A stretch of 64,000 nucleotides of DNA from Pseudomonas mohnii (GCF_900105115.1 NZ_FNRV01000001.1:3581501-3645500), one strand, 5' to 3'; numbered from the stretch's first letter, positions 37,223 to 46,619 are shown. Made by a program: numbers and translations. The notes: generated from the letters alone by a model not told the origin.

Positions 37223-38365
37223 ATGGCAGTTGCCTCCGGCGCCTATAAGAAAGCCCTCGAGGGCGACCAATTACCTAAAGAGGTGTTGGTCAAAATCGAC
37301 CGGGTCACGAAGAAGTTCGACGAGACGATTGCCGTGGACGACGTGTCCCTGGAAATCAAGAAAGGCGAAATCTTCGCCCTGCTCGGCGGTTCGGGATCGG
37401 GCAAATCCACCTTGCTGCGTATGCTCGCAGGTTTCGAGCGTCCAACCGAAGGGCGGATCTTCCTCGATGGCGTAGACATCACCGATATGCCGCCGTACGA
37501 GCGGCCGATCAACATGATGTTCCAGTCCTACGCCTTGTTCCCGCACATGACCGTGGCGCAGAACATTGCCTTCGGCCTCAAGCAGGACAAACTGCCAGCC
37601 GCGGAAATCGATGCGCGCGTGGCCGACATGCTCAAGCTGGTGCAGATGAGCCAGTACGCCAAGCGCAAACCGCATCAGCTGTCCGGTGGTCAGCGTCAGC
37701 GTGTGGCCCTGGCCCGCTCCCTGGCCAAGCGGCCGAAGCTGCTGCTGCTCGACGAACCGATGGGGGCACTGGACAAGAAACTGCGTTCGCAAATGCAGTT
37801 GGAGCTGGTCGAGATCATCGAGCGCGTCGGCGTAACCTGCGTCATGGTGACCCACGATCAGGAAGAGGCCATGACCATGGCCGAGCGCATCGCGATCATG
37901 CACCTGGGCTGGATCGCCCAGATCGGCAGCCCGATCGACATCTACGAAACCCCGACCAGCCGTCTGGTCTGCGAATTCATCGGCAACGTCAACATCTTCG
38001 ACGGTGAAGTGATCGATGACGCCGAAGGCCACGCGACCATCACCTGCAAGGACCTGGATCGCCAGATCTATGTCGGCCACGGCATCAGCACCTCGGTGCA
38101 AGACAAGTCCGTGACCTACGCGATCCGCCCGGAAAAACTGCTCGTGACCCCAACCATGCCGACCTGCGAATACAACTGGTCCAGCGGCAAGGTGCACGAC
38201 ATCGCCTACCTCGGCGGTCACTCGGTGTTCTACGTCGAACTGCCGAGCGGCAAGATCGTCCAGTCGTTTGTCGCCAACGCCGAGCGCCGTGGCCAGCGGC
38301 CGACCTGGGGTGATCAGGTTTACGTGTGGTGGGAAGACGACAGCGGCGTGGTGCTTCGCTCATGA
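37223..38365 (+). CDS. spuF: Polyamine ABC transporter ATPase SpuF
   Basis: A 380-residue PotA/PotG-type ATPase. Walker A GGSGSGKSTLLRMLAGF, signature LSGGQRQRVALARSL, Walker B LLLLDEPMGALDKKL and switch MVTHDQEEAMTMAER are all intact. A C-terminal TOBE domain (about residues 285-380) is present, as in spermidine importers. The ribosome site GGGAG lies eight bases before the ATG. Its TGA overlaps the spuG ATG. Confidence 0.93.
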   Translation: MAVASGAYKKALEGDQLPKEVLVKIDRVTKKFDETIAVDDVSLEIKKGEIFALLGGSGSGKSTLLRMLAGFERPTEGRIFLDGVDITDMPPYERPINMMFQSYALFPHMTVAQNIAFGLKQDKLPAAEIDARVADMLKLVQMSQYAKRKPHQLSGGQRQRVALARSLAKRPKLLLLDEPMGALDKKLRSQMQLELVEIIERVGVTCVMVTHDQEEAMTMAERIAIMHLGWIAQIGSPIDIYETPTSRLVCEFIGNVNIFDGEVIDDAEGHATITCKDLDRQIYVGHGISTSVQDKSVTYAIRPEKLLVTPTMPTCEYNWSSGKVHDIAYLGGHSVFYVELPSGKIVQSFVANAERRGQRPTWGDQVYVWWEDDSGVVLRS

Positions 38366-39282
38366 ACATGCGCAAATTCAAACGCCGCCTCAATCGAATA
38401 ATTCCCGGTGGCCGTCAGTTGGTCATCGGGGTTCCTTTCATCTGGCTGTTCCTGTTCTTCATGTTGCCGTTCTTCATCGTCCTGAAGATCAGCTTCGCCG
38501 AAGCCGACGTGGCCATTCCGCCGTACACCGAGATCTACAGCTACGCCGAGCAGAAACTGCAGGTGCTGTTGAACCTGGGCAACTACGCGACGCTGGCCGG
38601 CGACGAGCTGTACATCGCCGCCTACCTCGGCTCGTTGAAGATGGCGCTGATCAGCACCATCCTCTGCCTGCTGATCGGCTACCCGATGGCCTACGCCATC
38701 GCCAGTGCCCGCAAAGAGCTGCAAACGGTGCTGGTCCTGCTGATCATGATGCCGACCTGGACCGCGATCCTGATCCGCGTGTATGCGTGGATGGGGATCC
38801 TCAGCAACAACGGTCTGCTCAACGGTTTCCTGATGAGCATGGGCTGGATCAACGAACCGCTGCAGATCCTCAATACCAACCTGGCGGTCTACATCGGCGT
38901 GGTTTATTCCTACCTGCCATTCATGATCCTGCCGCTCTACGCCAACCTGGTGAAGCACGACCATAGCCTGCTGGAAGCCGCGTCCGACTTGGGTTCGAGC
39001 ACGTTCAACAGCTTCTGGAAGATCACCATTCCATTGTCCAAAAACGGCATAGTCGCCGGCTGCATGCTGGTGTTCATTCCGGTGGTGGGTGAGTTCGTGA
39101 TCCCGGAACTGCTCGGCGGTCCGGAAACCCTGATGATCGGTAAAGTGCTCTGGCAAGAATTCTTCAACAACCGTGACTGGCCGGTGGCTTCTGCCCTGGC
39201 GGTGGTGATGCTGGCGATCCTGATTGTGCCGATCATCCTGTTCAACCGCAGTCAGGCCAAGGAAATGGAGGGTAAAGAATGA
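38362..39282 (+). CDS. spuG: Polyamine ABC transporter permease SpuG
   Basis: A 306-residue PotB/PotH-like permease with six membrane segments; the first is at about residues 20-45. The EAA loop EAASDLGSSTFNSFWKITIP near residue 215 contacts SpuF. ATG 38362 overlaps the spuF stop by four bases (ATGA); the longer upstream frame is inside spuF. ATG 38368 is an alternative start with little effect. It pairs with SpuH to form the channel. Confidence 0.92.
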   Translation: MNMRKFKRRLNRIIPGGRQLVIGVPFIWLFLFFMLPFFIVLKISFAEADVAIPPYTEIYSYAEQKLQVLLNLGNYATLAGDELYIAAYLGSLKMALISTILCLLIGYPMAYAIASARKELQTVLVLLIMMPTWTAILIRVYAWMGILSNNGLLNGFLMSMGWINEPLQILNTNLAVYIGVVYSYLPFMILPLYANLVKHDHSLLEAASDLGSSTFNSFWKITIPLSKNGIVAGCMLVFIPVVGEFVIPELLGGPETLMIGKVLWQEFFNNRDWPVASALAVVMLAILIVPIILFNRSQAKEMEGKE

Positions 39283-40169
39283 AGCGCTTCCGTTTCTCCA
39301 GCCTGATGCTGGTATTGGGTCTGCTGTTCATTTATGCACCGATGCTGATCCTGGTGATCTACTCGTTCAACGCCTCGAAACTGGTGACGGTGTGGGGCGG
39401 CTGGTCGATCAAGTGGTACGTCGGTCTGCTCGACAACACCCAACTGATGGGCTCGGTGGTGCGCTCGCTGGAAATCGCCTGCTACACGGCGGTAGCGGCG
39501 GTGGCACTGGGTACACTGGCGGCGTTCGTCCTGACCCGTATCACCCACTTCAAGGGTCGTACCCTGTTCGGCGGCCTCGTGACCGCGCCGCTGGTCATGC
39601 CCGAGGTGATCACCGGCCTGTCGCTGTTGCTGCTGTTCGTGGCCATGGCGCAGATGATCGGCTGGCCGCAGGAACGCGGCATCGTCACCATCTGGATCGC
39701 TCACACCACGTTCTGTGCGGCGTATGTGGCGGTGGTGGTCTCGGCGCGTTTGCGTGAGCTGGACCTGTCCATCGAAGAAGCGGCCATGGACCTCGGCGCA
39801 CGGCCGTGGAAGGTGTTCTTCCTGATCACCATCCCGATGATCGCGCCATCCCTGGGGGCTGGCGGCATGATGTCCTTCGCCCTGTCCCTGGATGACCTGG
39901 TGTTGGCGAGCTTCGTGTCGGGCCCGGGGTCCACGACCCTGCCGATGGAGGTGTTCTCGGCAGTACGTCTGGGCGTGAAGCCGGAGATCAACGCCGTGGC
40001 CAGTCTGATTCTGCTGGCGGTGTCGCTGATGACGTTCCTTGTCTGGTTCTTCAGCCGACGCGCAGAAGAAGCGCGCAAGCGTGCGATTCAGCAGGCCATC
40101 GAAGAAAGCGCGGCCGATTCGTGGAAGCAACCGGACGTGCGTCGCGCGCAGGCACCGGAAGCGGCTTGA
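39279..40169 (+). CDS. spuH: Polyamine ABC transporter permease SpuH
   Basis: A 296-residue PotC/PotI-like permease with six hydrophobic segments and the EAA loop EEAAMDLGARPWKVFFLITI near residue 165. It overlaps spuG by ATGA. The C-terminal 25 residues are charged and extend into the cytoplasm. It is the last gene of spuDEFGH; a REPIN follows. Confidence 0.92.
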   Translation: MKRFRFSSLMLVLGLLFIYAPMLILVIYSFNASKLVTVWGGWSIKWYVGLLDNTQLMGSVVRSLEIACYTAVAAVALGTLAAFVLTRITHFKGRTLFGGLVTAPLVMPEVITGLSLLLLFVAMAQMIGWPQERGIVTIWIAHTTFCAAYVAVVVSARLRELDLSIEEAAMDLGARPWKVFFLITIPMIAPSLGAGGMMSFALSLDDLVLASFVSGPGSTTLPMEVFSAVRLGVKPEINAVASLILLAVSLMTFLVWFFSRRAEEARKRAIQQAIEESAADSWKQPDVRRAQAPEAA

Positions 40170-40213
40170 GCCTGATGTGGGGTTGGCCCCCATTTCGTGG
40201 CTGACCCTGATCC

Positions 40214-40302
40214 ACTGTAGGAGCGAGCCTGCTCGCGATGGACTCCCAGTCGACATCTTCGTTGACTGACACTCCTTCGCGAGCGGGCTCGCTCCCACAG
40301 GT
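40214..40302. repeat. REPIN after spuH
   Basis: ACTGTAGGAGCGAGCCTGCT at the left and GAGCGGGCTCGCTCCCACAG at the right are inverted arms with GAGC/GCTC stems. It lies between convergent spuH and the HD-domain gene. Confidence 0.88.
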
Positions 40303-40312
40303 GGTTTGGAAA

Positions 40313-40954
40313 TCAGGCAACCCAGGGAGAATTGCGGATGACCTCGACAAAGTTCATCGGTTTGAACCCTGGCTCCTGATCCACCAACACATCCGTCTTC
40401 ACGTTGCCGAACGTGGTCTGTGGACGATGGCGCAAGCCGTCGGCAAAGGCGCAGATGATGCACTCCTTGAACCCTTCGCCTCGTGGATGCGCATGCACCA
40501 CGGCTTCGCGCTGCACGGGGGTAAAGGCCGCATAGTCCATGCCCAGCACGTCCATTTCGACGCCAGCGGTCACCAGCGCGACGGTTGGCCGCAAATGCCG
40601 GGGCACGCCTGGGGTGGTGTGCAGGGCGATCGACAACCAGACTTGCTCGATATCGTCATCGCTGAGCCCGTAGGGCTTGAGGAACGCGGCCGCCGCGTTG
40701 GCGCCATCGACTTCGAAGCGCTCGTTGTCGCTGCGGTAGCCTTCCACCAGGCCGAGGTCATGGAACATCGCGCCGACGTACAACAGCTCAGGGTTGTAGG
40801 CCAGTTGCTTGCGTTCGCCGCTTAACGCACCAAACAGAAACACCCGACGCGAGTGGTGGTAGAGCAGGTCTGATTCGATGTCGCGGATGTATTCGGTCGT
40901 GGCTTTGGCCAAGGCGCTGTCGGGGATTTTGATTCCGGCGATGGTGGTGCTCAT
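40313..40954 (-). CDS. HD-domain hydrolase, cyanamide hydratase-like
   Basis: A 213-residue HD-superfamily protein. Metal-site residues appear as His33/His34 in LLYHHSRRVFLFG, His65-Asp66 in AMFHDLGLV and a later histidine in SIALHTTPGVP. The overall pattern (IESDLLYHHSRRVF, FEVDGANAAAAFL) resembles the cyanamide hydratase-like HD subgroup rather than cyclic di-nucleotide phosphodiesterases. The substrate is unknown. GAGGGA lies before ATG 40954. A GlxA-type regulator is divergently transcribed 305 bp away across a REPIN and may be linked to it. Confidence 0.75.
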   Translation of the reverse strand: MSTTIAGIKIPDSALAKATTEYIRDIESDLLYHHSRRVFLFGALSGERKQLAYNPELLYVGAMFHDLGLVEGYRSDNERFEVDGANAAAAFLKPYGLSDDDIEQVWLSIALHTTPGVPRHLRPTVALVTAGVEMDVLGMDYAAFTPVQREAVVHAHPRGEGFKECIICAFADGLRHRPQTTFGNVKTDVLVDQEPGFKPMNFVEVIRNSPWVA

Positions 40955-41120
40955 GGGAGTTCCCTCGTGATGAACGCCGTGACGGCGCTGAGGGTTTCAG
41001 TCTGTTCGTCCACCCCGGAGCGGACAATCGATCCATGGCGGCGATCACGGCCAATGAGCGTGCATATCGCGCCAACCTCGCTTGTTGGGTGTGGATTGGC
41101 TAAGTTTGCACACAGCCCCT

Positions 41121-41220
41121 TCAGGAGCGAGCCTGCTCGCGATGGACGTCAACGATGACGCGGGCTGTCTGGATAAACACAGCGCCCTCACGGCCATCGC
41201 GAGCAGGCTCGCTCCTACAG
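41121..41220. repeat. REPIN upstream of the GlxA-type regulator gene
   Basis: TCAGGAGCGAGCCTGCTCGC at the left and its complement ending CTCGCTCCTACAG at the right. The element lies in a divergent promoter region, an uncommon place because most in this window lie 3' of genes; it ends 39 bp before the regulator ATG. Confidence 0.88.
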
Positions 41221-41259
41221 GAGACGGTGTGATCCGATCCATAAAAGGCCATTCACGTC

Positions 41260-42225
41260 ATGAGTAAAACCGTTGCCATCGTGGTATTCGCCGGCGTGCA
41301 GTCGCTGGACGTCACCGGTCCCATGGACGTGTTTTCCGAAGCCAATCGATTTCTCGCCCCTGAGGATCACTATCAGCTGCAAGTGATAGGCGTCGAGCGC
41401 GGCGCGATGGCGTGCTCCAACGGCCTGTCACTCAACGCCCATCGACATTTCAGCGAAGCATTGCAGGCCTGCGACTTGCTGTTGGTGGCGGGTGGACCTC
41501 AGTTGCCGTTCACGGATTTCGGTGCGGCATTCAATGCCTGGCTGCACGATGCCTGCGGCCGGGCGCAACGTTTTGGCTCGATCTGCAATGGTGCATTCAT
41601 GCTCGCCCGGGCGGGTTTGCTGGAGGGGCGGACCGTGACTACGCATTGGAGTGATGCCGCCGCGTTGGCGGCGCTTTGCCCAACGACTCGGGTCGAAGCC
41701 GATCGCTTGTACGTGCAGGATGCCGAGCTCTACACCTCGGCCGGCGTCACGGCGGGGATCGATTTGTCGTTGTACCTGCTGGGTCGCGACCATGGGCCGG
41801 AAGTGGCCTTGAGCGTGGCCAAACGACTGGTGGTGTTCACCCAGCGCTCGGGCGGCCAGTCACAGTTCAGCCCGTTCCTGACGCCCCACGCCGAACCGAC
41901 TTCGGCAGTGGCGATGGTGCAGCACTACGTGCTGGCCAACCTGACCGGCGACCTGACCATCGCCGATCTGGCCAATGCCGCCAACATGAGCGCGCGCAAC
42001 TTTTCCAGGGTGTTTGCCAGGGAAGCGAAAATCACCCCGGCCGAATTCGTCGAGCGGGCCAGGGTAGACGCGGCGCGGGTGATGCTGGAAAGCACGGGTG
42101 CGCCGCTCAAGACAGTGGCCTATCAATGCGGCTTCCGCGATGCCCAGCACATGCGCAGTGTGTTCAACCGCAGGCTGGGGGTGACGCCGCAACAGTTCAG
42201 GCTGAACTTCGCGGCGATGGTTTGA
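41260..42225 (+). CDS. GlxA-family AraC-type regulator with DJ-1/PfpI domain
   Basis: A 321-residue regulator with an N-terminal DJ-1/PfpI (GATase1-like) sensor domain (about 1-190; VVFAGVQSLDVTGPMDVFSE and GSICNGAFMLARAGLLEGR, whose cysteine is the nucleophile-elbow position) and a C-terminal AraC DNA-binding domain (about 220-320) with two helix-turn-helix units, LTIADLANAANMSARNFSR and LKTVAYQCGFRDAQHMRSVF. Such regulators often sense amines or amino acids in pseudomonads (GbdR, ArgR, CdhR), which fits the spu neighbourhood, but the ligand is unknown. The ribosome site is weak. Confidence 0.85.
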   Translation: MSKTVAIVVFAGVQSLDVTGPMDVFSEANRFLAPEDHYQLQVIGVERGAMACSNGLSLNAHRHFSEALQACDLLLVAGGPQLPFTDFGAAFNAWLHDACGRAQRFGSICNGAFMLARAGLLEGRTVTTHWSDAAALAALCPTTRVEADRLYVQDAELYTSAGVTAGIDLSLYLLGRDHGPEVALSVAKRLVVFTQRSGGQSQFSPFLTPHAEPTSAVAMVQHYVLANLTGDLTIADLANAANMSARNFSRVFAREAKITPAEFVERARVDAARVMLESTGAPLKTVAYQCGFRDAQHMRSVFNRRLGVTPQQFRLNFAAMV

Positions 42226-42253
42226 GCCAGGATTTGCGCTCTTCTCGCGGGCC

Positions 42254-42330
42254 TCATCGCTAGCAGGCTAGCTCCCACAATGGAGCTGCGTGCACCGGAC
42301 CAATGTGGGAGCTAGCCTGCTAGCGATGGG
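42254..42330. repeat. REPIN, TAGC/GCTA stem subtype
   Basis: ATCGCTAGCAGGCTAGCTCC at the left and GGGAGCTAGCCTGCTAGCGA at the right. This is the only element in the window with TAGC/GCTA stems, changed on both sides together. It lies between convergent genes for the GlxA-type regulator and the acylase. Confidence 0.9.
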
Positions 42331-42349
42331 GCCAGTCCAGCCAAAAAAA

Positions 42350-44761
42350 TTACTGAGCACCCCGCGCCGGCAACAGCTTCAACGTACTGCGCGTATTGGC
42401 CGTCACCTCTTCATCATTGAGGTGCGCCTGATAATACAGCCCCTCAATGTAGGCCTCGGCCTGATCGTCATAGTGACGGTCGAACAGCACGCCGCTTTGG
42501 CCGACCGGGTTGACGGTCAGGCTGTGGGCCGGGTCGGCGAAGTCGATCAGGCGCCGGGTCGACGGGCCATAAGTCACCGGCCAAGGCGCCGGGCCGATCT
42601 TGGCCGACAGGTTGTTTGGCACTTCATGGCTGCCGGGGGCCGCGAACGGGCCGACATTGAAAATCAGGTCCAATGGTTTTTGCTGCCCCAACGGGTGGCC
42701 ATGGGTCAGCGTATGAGCCTTGCCCCACTGCCATTGCGCGAAGTCCGGACCGAGGTTGGTCTTGAGGTGGGCGATGCTGGCCTGCCACGCAGCCTTGACG
42801 GTATCGGCCCGGGTTTCCTTGCCAAGCGTGTTGCGATTGTCCCACCAGGGTGAGTCGGGGCTGGCGGCCAGGCGTGGTAGCGCGGCGTCGATCACGCGGG
42901 TCGAGAGCAGTGTTTCGAAGAAATCGTTGCCCAACTCATCGTGCATCGTTGCGTCAGCCAGATTGAACAGGAACTGGTTGAACACCGTGGCACTGGTGGA
43001 TTCCAGCGGGTAGTCGCCCTTCCATTGAGCCAGTTGTTCCACCAGTTTCAGTTCGCCGGGGTCGCTCACCACTGCGCGCAACACCGGCAGCAATGGCGCC
43101 AACAGACGAGGGCCGTAGGCGGTGGTGGTGCCCAGTTGCAGCTTCTGGCTGGACTCCAGATCCCACTTGATACTCTTGTCGCTGAGCTGTTGATTGAGCT
43201 GCTGACCACGGTCGGCCAAGTTGTAATAACCGGGAATCTCCATGCCTGTCGGTGACACCGGCTGGAAGTTGGCCGAGACGATGTACCCCCGCGCCGGGTT
43301 TTCTTCCTGCGGGTTGGCACTGAAAGGGTAGAAACCGTCCTTGTCAGCATCAGCGGTGCTGCCGTCGAGGATAAAGCCGGGGCGCACGCCTGCAGGGCGC
43401 TTGGGTAGCTGTGCGGCGGCCCACCACCCGATGTCACCCTTGGCGTTGGCCCAGACGATGTTCAGGCCGGGTGCCTGGACCTTGGCGGCAGCGCTGCGGG
43501 CCTTGGCCAGGGTGTCGGCGCGATTGAGCTGATAGAAGCCCTCGAGGATCGGGTTCTGGCTTTCGAGAAAACCCCACCACATGGCGATCGGCGTCTTGCC
43601 CACGCCGCTGCCCAGCGCATCGTTGACGATCGGGCCGTGGGGCGACTGGCGCAACACCAGTGTGACCGGTGCCTGACCCTTGACCGCGATTTGCTGTTCG
43701 CTGGTCACCATGTCCATCCATTTGCCGCGATACCAGACCTGGTTGGGGTTATCCGGATTAACCTTCTCGGCAATCAGGTCGAGGTCATCGTTCTGGAACA
43801 TGGTGATGCTCCAGCCGAAGTCACGGTTCATGCCCAGCGAGGCGAAGGGCATCAACGCCTGATAGTGGCCGTAGAGTTCGAAACCCGGCGCCGAGAGTTG
43901 CGCTTCATACCACACCGATGGTGCGGAAAAACGGATATGCGGGTCACCTGCCAGCAGCGGTTTGCCACTTTTGGTTCGGCTGCCGGCGACGACCCAGGCG
44001 TTGCTGCCTTCGAATTGCGGCAGGCCATTGTCGGCCAGTGCCTGTTCGCTAAGGCGGGCGAGGGCGTTCAGGTCTTTCCAGTCTGTACTGGCCAGCGACA
44101 GCGCCGTGCCGTTGTGACGCTTCGCCAATACGCCTTTGGGCTGCCAGTCGAGATCGAAAATGTTCAGGTAGTCGGCGCCCAACTGATCGCGCACGTAGGT
44201 CAGCAGGGGTTCGGTGCGAAACGCCGCGGCAAAACTGTAGGCCATGTAACCGGCGATGCTGATGGTGTCCCGGGCCGTGAACGGGCGCTTGGGGATGCCC
44301 AGTACATCGAACTCCACGGGTTTTGCGTGAGTGTCCTGATACTGGTTGATGCCATCCAGATAGGCCTGCATGGCGATGAAGGCGGGGGATTGTTTGTCCA
44401 GGTTCGCGAGGTAGGTTTCGGCGCGCTCGCGAATGCGCAGGCTGCGCATCAACTTGTCAGTGTCGAGCAGTTTCGGCCCCAGCACTTCGGCCAGCTCGCC
44501 ACGGGCCAGGCGACGCAGGATTTCCATCTGGAACAGCCGGTCCTGGGCATGGACGTAGCCGAGGGCGCGGTACAGATCGGATTCGTTTTCGGCGCGGATG
44601 TGCGGGATGCCACGTTCGTCGTAGCGCACCGTGACCGAACCTTGCAGGTGTTGCAGTTCCACCATGCCCTGGCGTGACGGCTGTTTGCTGTAGACGTACC
44701 AGCCGGCTCCAGCGGCAAGCACGACGATCAGCAAACCGAGTGCGGCCAGGCTACGTTTCAT
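42350..44761 (-). CDS. hacB: Penicillin/AHL acylase, S45 family (HacB/QuiP-like)
   Basis: An 803-residue Ntn-hydrolase precursor. Self-cleavage is expected before Ser253 in GSNAWVVAGSRTKSGKP, giving an alpha chain (signal/anchor, about 1-25, then IRAENESDLYRALGYVHAQDRLFQME) and a beta chain of about 550 residues. LLAGDPHIRF after the serine is typical of the family. The N-terminal hydrophobic segment indicates periplasmic or membrane location. Lying just after the spu cluster it corresponds to PA0305 (HacB), which degrades long-chain acyl-homoserine lactones; substrate range here is inferred. The ribosome site AAGGAGACACC is strong. Confidence 0.85.
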   Translation of the reverse strand: MKRSLAALGLLIVVLAAGAGWYVYSKQPSRQGMVELQHLQGSVTVRYDERGIPHIRAENESDLYRALGYVHAQDRLFQMEILRRLARGELAEVLGPKLLDTDKLMRSLRIRERAETYLANLDKQSPAFIAMQAYLDGINQYQDTHAKPVEFDVLGIPKRPFTARDTISIAGYMAYSFAAAFRTEPLLTYVRDQLGADYLNIFDLDWQPKGVLAKRHNGTALSLASTDWKDLNALARLSEQALADNGLPQFEGSNAWVVAGSRTKSGKPLLAGDPHIRFSAPSVWYEAQLSAPGFELYGHYQALMPFASLGMNRDFGWSITMFQNDDLDLIAEKVNPDNPNQVWYRGKWMDMVTSEQQIAVKGQAPVTLVLRQSPHGPIVNDALGSGVGKTPIAMWWGFLESQNPILEGFYQLNRADTLAKARSAAAKVQAPGLNIVWANAKGDIGWWAAAQLPKRPAGVRPGFILDGSTADADKDGFYPFSANPQEENPARGYIVSANFQPVSPTGMEIPGYYNLADRGQQLNQQLSDKSIKWDLESSQKLQLGTTTAYGPRLLAPLLPVLRAVVSDPGELKLVEQLAQWKGDYPLESTSATVFNQFLFNLADATMHDELGNDFFETLLSTRVIDAALPRLAASPDSPWWDNRNTLGKETRADTVKAAWQASIAHLKTNLGPDFAQWQWGKAHTLTHGHPLGQQKPLDLIFNVGPFAAPGSHEVPNNLSAKIGPAPWPVTYGPSTRRLIDFADPAHSLTVNPVGQSGVLFDRHYDDQAEAYIEGLYYQAHLNDEEVTANTRSTLKLLPARGAQ

Positions 44762-44873
44762 GGTGTCTCCTTGTTGTCATGTGTGAACAGCGATTCCCAG
44801 GCGCCACTGTTTAACATGGCAGGCCGGTTTGGCCCATCGCTCGTAGGAGGGATTCGTCTGGCCCTGTGTTTCC

Positions 44874-45455
44874 CTACTTTGCGGTATCGACGCGCCAGGG
44901 GCAGTAACAACCCACCGCGAGCGTGTGCGTGGCACTCACTTCACGACCTTCGTTCAGTGCTTGCAGAATCGGTTCGATAAAGCTGTTGCTCGAGTTGCAG
45001 GTCAGGCCCTCGCTGTAGGGGCCGAAATACGCCAGTTTGCCGCTGCGATCCCAGATCGCCACGGCCGGGCTGGCAGGGATTTGCTCGGCACCGGACAAAA
45101 CCTCGATGCTTTTCAGACGGCTCAAGGTGCCGGGTAGCTGGCCATGGCTGCCGGGCTTTTGAACCGCATAAAATTCCACGCCCTGCGGTACGTAGCGCTC
45201 GACCAGTTCGGTCAGGTGTTGTTGATTGCCGACATTGCACGGACAGGACGGGTCCCAGAAATGCACCAGGCGGATGGCGCCAGGGCCGGCGAGGTCAGCG
45301 GGCAGGCGCAGCGGATCACCGGAGAACAAGGCGGTATGCTCGCTGAACGCACGCAGGTAGCGTCCCTGAAACCAGTCGTAAGCAGCCCACAGCACCCCGG
45401 CACACACGAGCGCTAACAGGCTGACAAACAGGGTGGCACGGGCGGGCGAGCGCAT
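44874..45455 (-). CDS. Membrane-anchored thioredoxin-like protein (DUF6436-type)
   Basis: A 193-residue protein. ATG 45455 follows AAGGAG by eight bases, and the first 30 residues form one membrane helix (ATLFVSLLALVCAGVLWAAY). The rest has a thioredoxin-like fold: LVHFWDPSCPCNVGNQQHL supplies a Cys-Pro-Cys at the redox position, and PASPAVAIWDRSGKLAYFGP is the cis-proline region and following strand. Further cysteines (LTCNSSNS and VGCYCPW) lie near the C-terminus. A periplasmic redox function is likely; the partner is unknown. It is encoded downstream of a divergent hydrolase gene start and 112 bp from the acylase gene. Confidence 0.65.
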   Translation of the reverse strand: MRSPARATLFVSLLALVCAGVLWAAYDWFQGRYLRAFSEHTALFSGDPLRLPADLAGPGAIRLVHFWDPSCPCNVGNQQHLTELVERYVPQGVEFYAVQKPGSHGQLPGTLSRLKSIEVLSGAEQIPASPAVAIWDRSGKLAYFGPYSEGLTCNSSNSFIEPILQALNEGREVSATHTLAVGCYCPWRVDTAK

Positions 45456-45551
45456 GGGTTCACTCCTTGAAAGTCGGCTAGCTTGCCATGCTTGCTGCGA
45501 CAGATGAATATCGCAGATCCATAAAGTCCGTTTCACGCTCTGGAATCATTC

Positions 45552-46502
45552 ATGCCGGCCACCTTCGACCCTGATCACCTGCGCGCCAGCCTGCGGCCAT
45601 TGGCCGAGAGGCAGCCGCTGTCTTTAGAGGCACAGGCTTATCAGCGGTTTTACGGGCTGGATTTTTCTACGCGTAATGTAAGCAGCGGACTGGGGCGTTT
45701 TCAGGTCGATGGCTATGAAGTCGTCAGCCAGTTCTGGTGGCCCGAACGGGCGAAGGCGACGCTGTTTGTATTTCATGGCTTTTATGATCACACCGGACTT
45801 TATCGGCACGTGATCGAGTGGGCGCTGGATCAGGGGTTTGCCGTGATTGCCTGCGATTTACCGGGGCATGGGCTGTCCAGCGGCGAGCGGGCGAGCATCA
45901 GGGATTTCGCCGAATACCAGGACACCCTGCAAGGGTTGTTCAACGAGGCGCAATCCCTGGAGCTGCCGCAACCGTGGCATTTGTGCGGGCAAAGCACCGG
46001 CGGCGCCATTGTGATCGATCATGTGCTGAATGCGGGGGCGAGCAGCCCGGCACAGGGCCAGGTGATTCTGCTGGCACCGCTGGTGCGGCCGCGGGCGTGG
46101 GGTTGGTCGAAATTCAGCTATTACCTGCTCAAGCCTTTCGTCAAAGCCATTGCCCGACGCTTCAGCGAAAACTCCAACGACCCGGAATTTTTGCCCTTCC
46201 TGCAGGCCGATCCTTTGCAGCCACTGCGTCTGCCGACGGCTTGGGTAGGCGCGCTGGCACGCTGGATCAAACGCGTCGAAGCCGCACCGGCGAGCCCCCG
46301 GCGACCACTGATTGTGCAAGGCCAGGCGGACATGACCGTGGATTGGGAACATAACCTTGAGGTATTGCGGGGCAAGTTTGATCGGCCGCAGGTGCTGATG
46401 CTGCCTGAGGCAAGGCATCATCTGGCGAATGAAGTGCCGGCGTTGCGAGGGGAGTACTTCGGGTTCTTGACCAGGCGGATCAAGGGCCGGAATGGTCAGT
46501 GA
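45552..46502 (+). CDS. Alpha/beta hydrolase, monoacylglycerol lipase-like
   Basis: A 316-residue serine hydrolase of the Hydrolase_4 type. The oxyanion-side motif is FVFHGFYDHTGLYRHV, followed by CDLPGHGLSSGERA, and the nucleophile elbow is CGQSTGG (Gly-Gln-Ser-Thr-Gly). The acid and histidine lie in QADMTVDWEHN and EARHHLANE. There is no signal peptide, so it is cytoplasmic. It may act on lipid or fatty-acid esters. No strong ribosome site precedes ATG 45552. It is divergent from the thioredoxin-like gene. Confidence 0.8.
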   Translation: MPATFDPDHLRASLRPLAERQPLSLEAQAYQRFYGLDFSTRNVSSGLGRFQVDGYEVVSQFWWPERAKATLFVFHGFYDHTGLYRHVIEWALDQGFAVIACDLPGHGLSSGERASIRDFAEYQDTLQGLFNEAQSLELPQPWHLCGQSTGGAIVIDHVLNAGASSPAQGQVILLAPLVRPRAWGWSKFSYYLLKPFVKAIARRFSENSNDPEFLPFLQADPLQPLRLPTAWVGALARWIKRVEAAPASPRRPLIVQGQADMTVDWEHNLEVLRGKFDRPQVLMLPEARHHLANEVPALRGEYFGFLTRRIKGRNGQ

Positions 46503-46513
46503 CCATGCGTGCC

Positions 46514-46598
46514 CCATCGCGGGCAAGACCGATCCCACAGGATGTGTGCCCTTTCAAAATGGACGAATGAGCTGTGGGAGCGAGCCTGCTCGCGATGG
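46514..46598. repeat. REPIN, left arm decayed
   Basis: The left arm CCCCATCGCGGGCAAGACCG has lost most pairing; the right arm GTGGGAGCGAGCCTGCTCGC is intact. It lies between convergent hydrolase and DUF2059 genes. Confidence 0.75.
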
Positions 46599-46619
46599 CG
46601 ATGATCGGGCTCCCAAACA

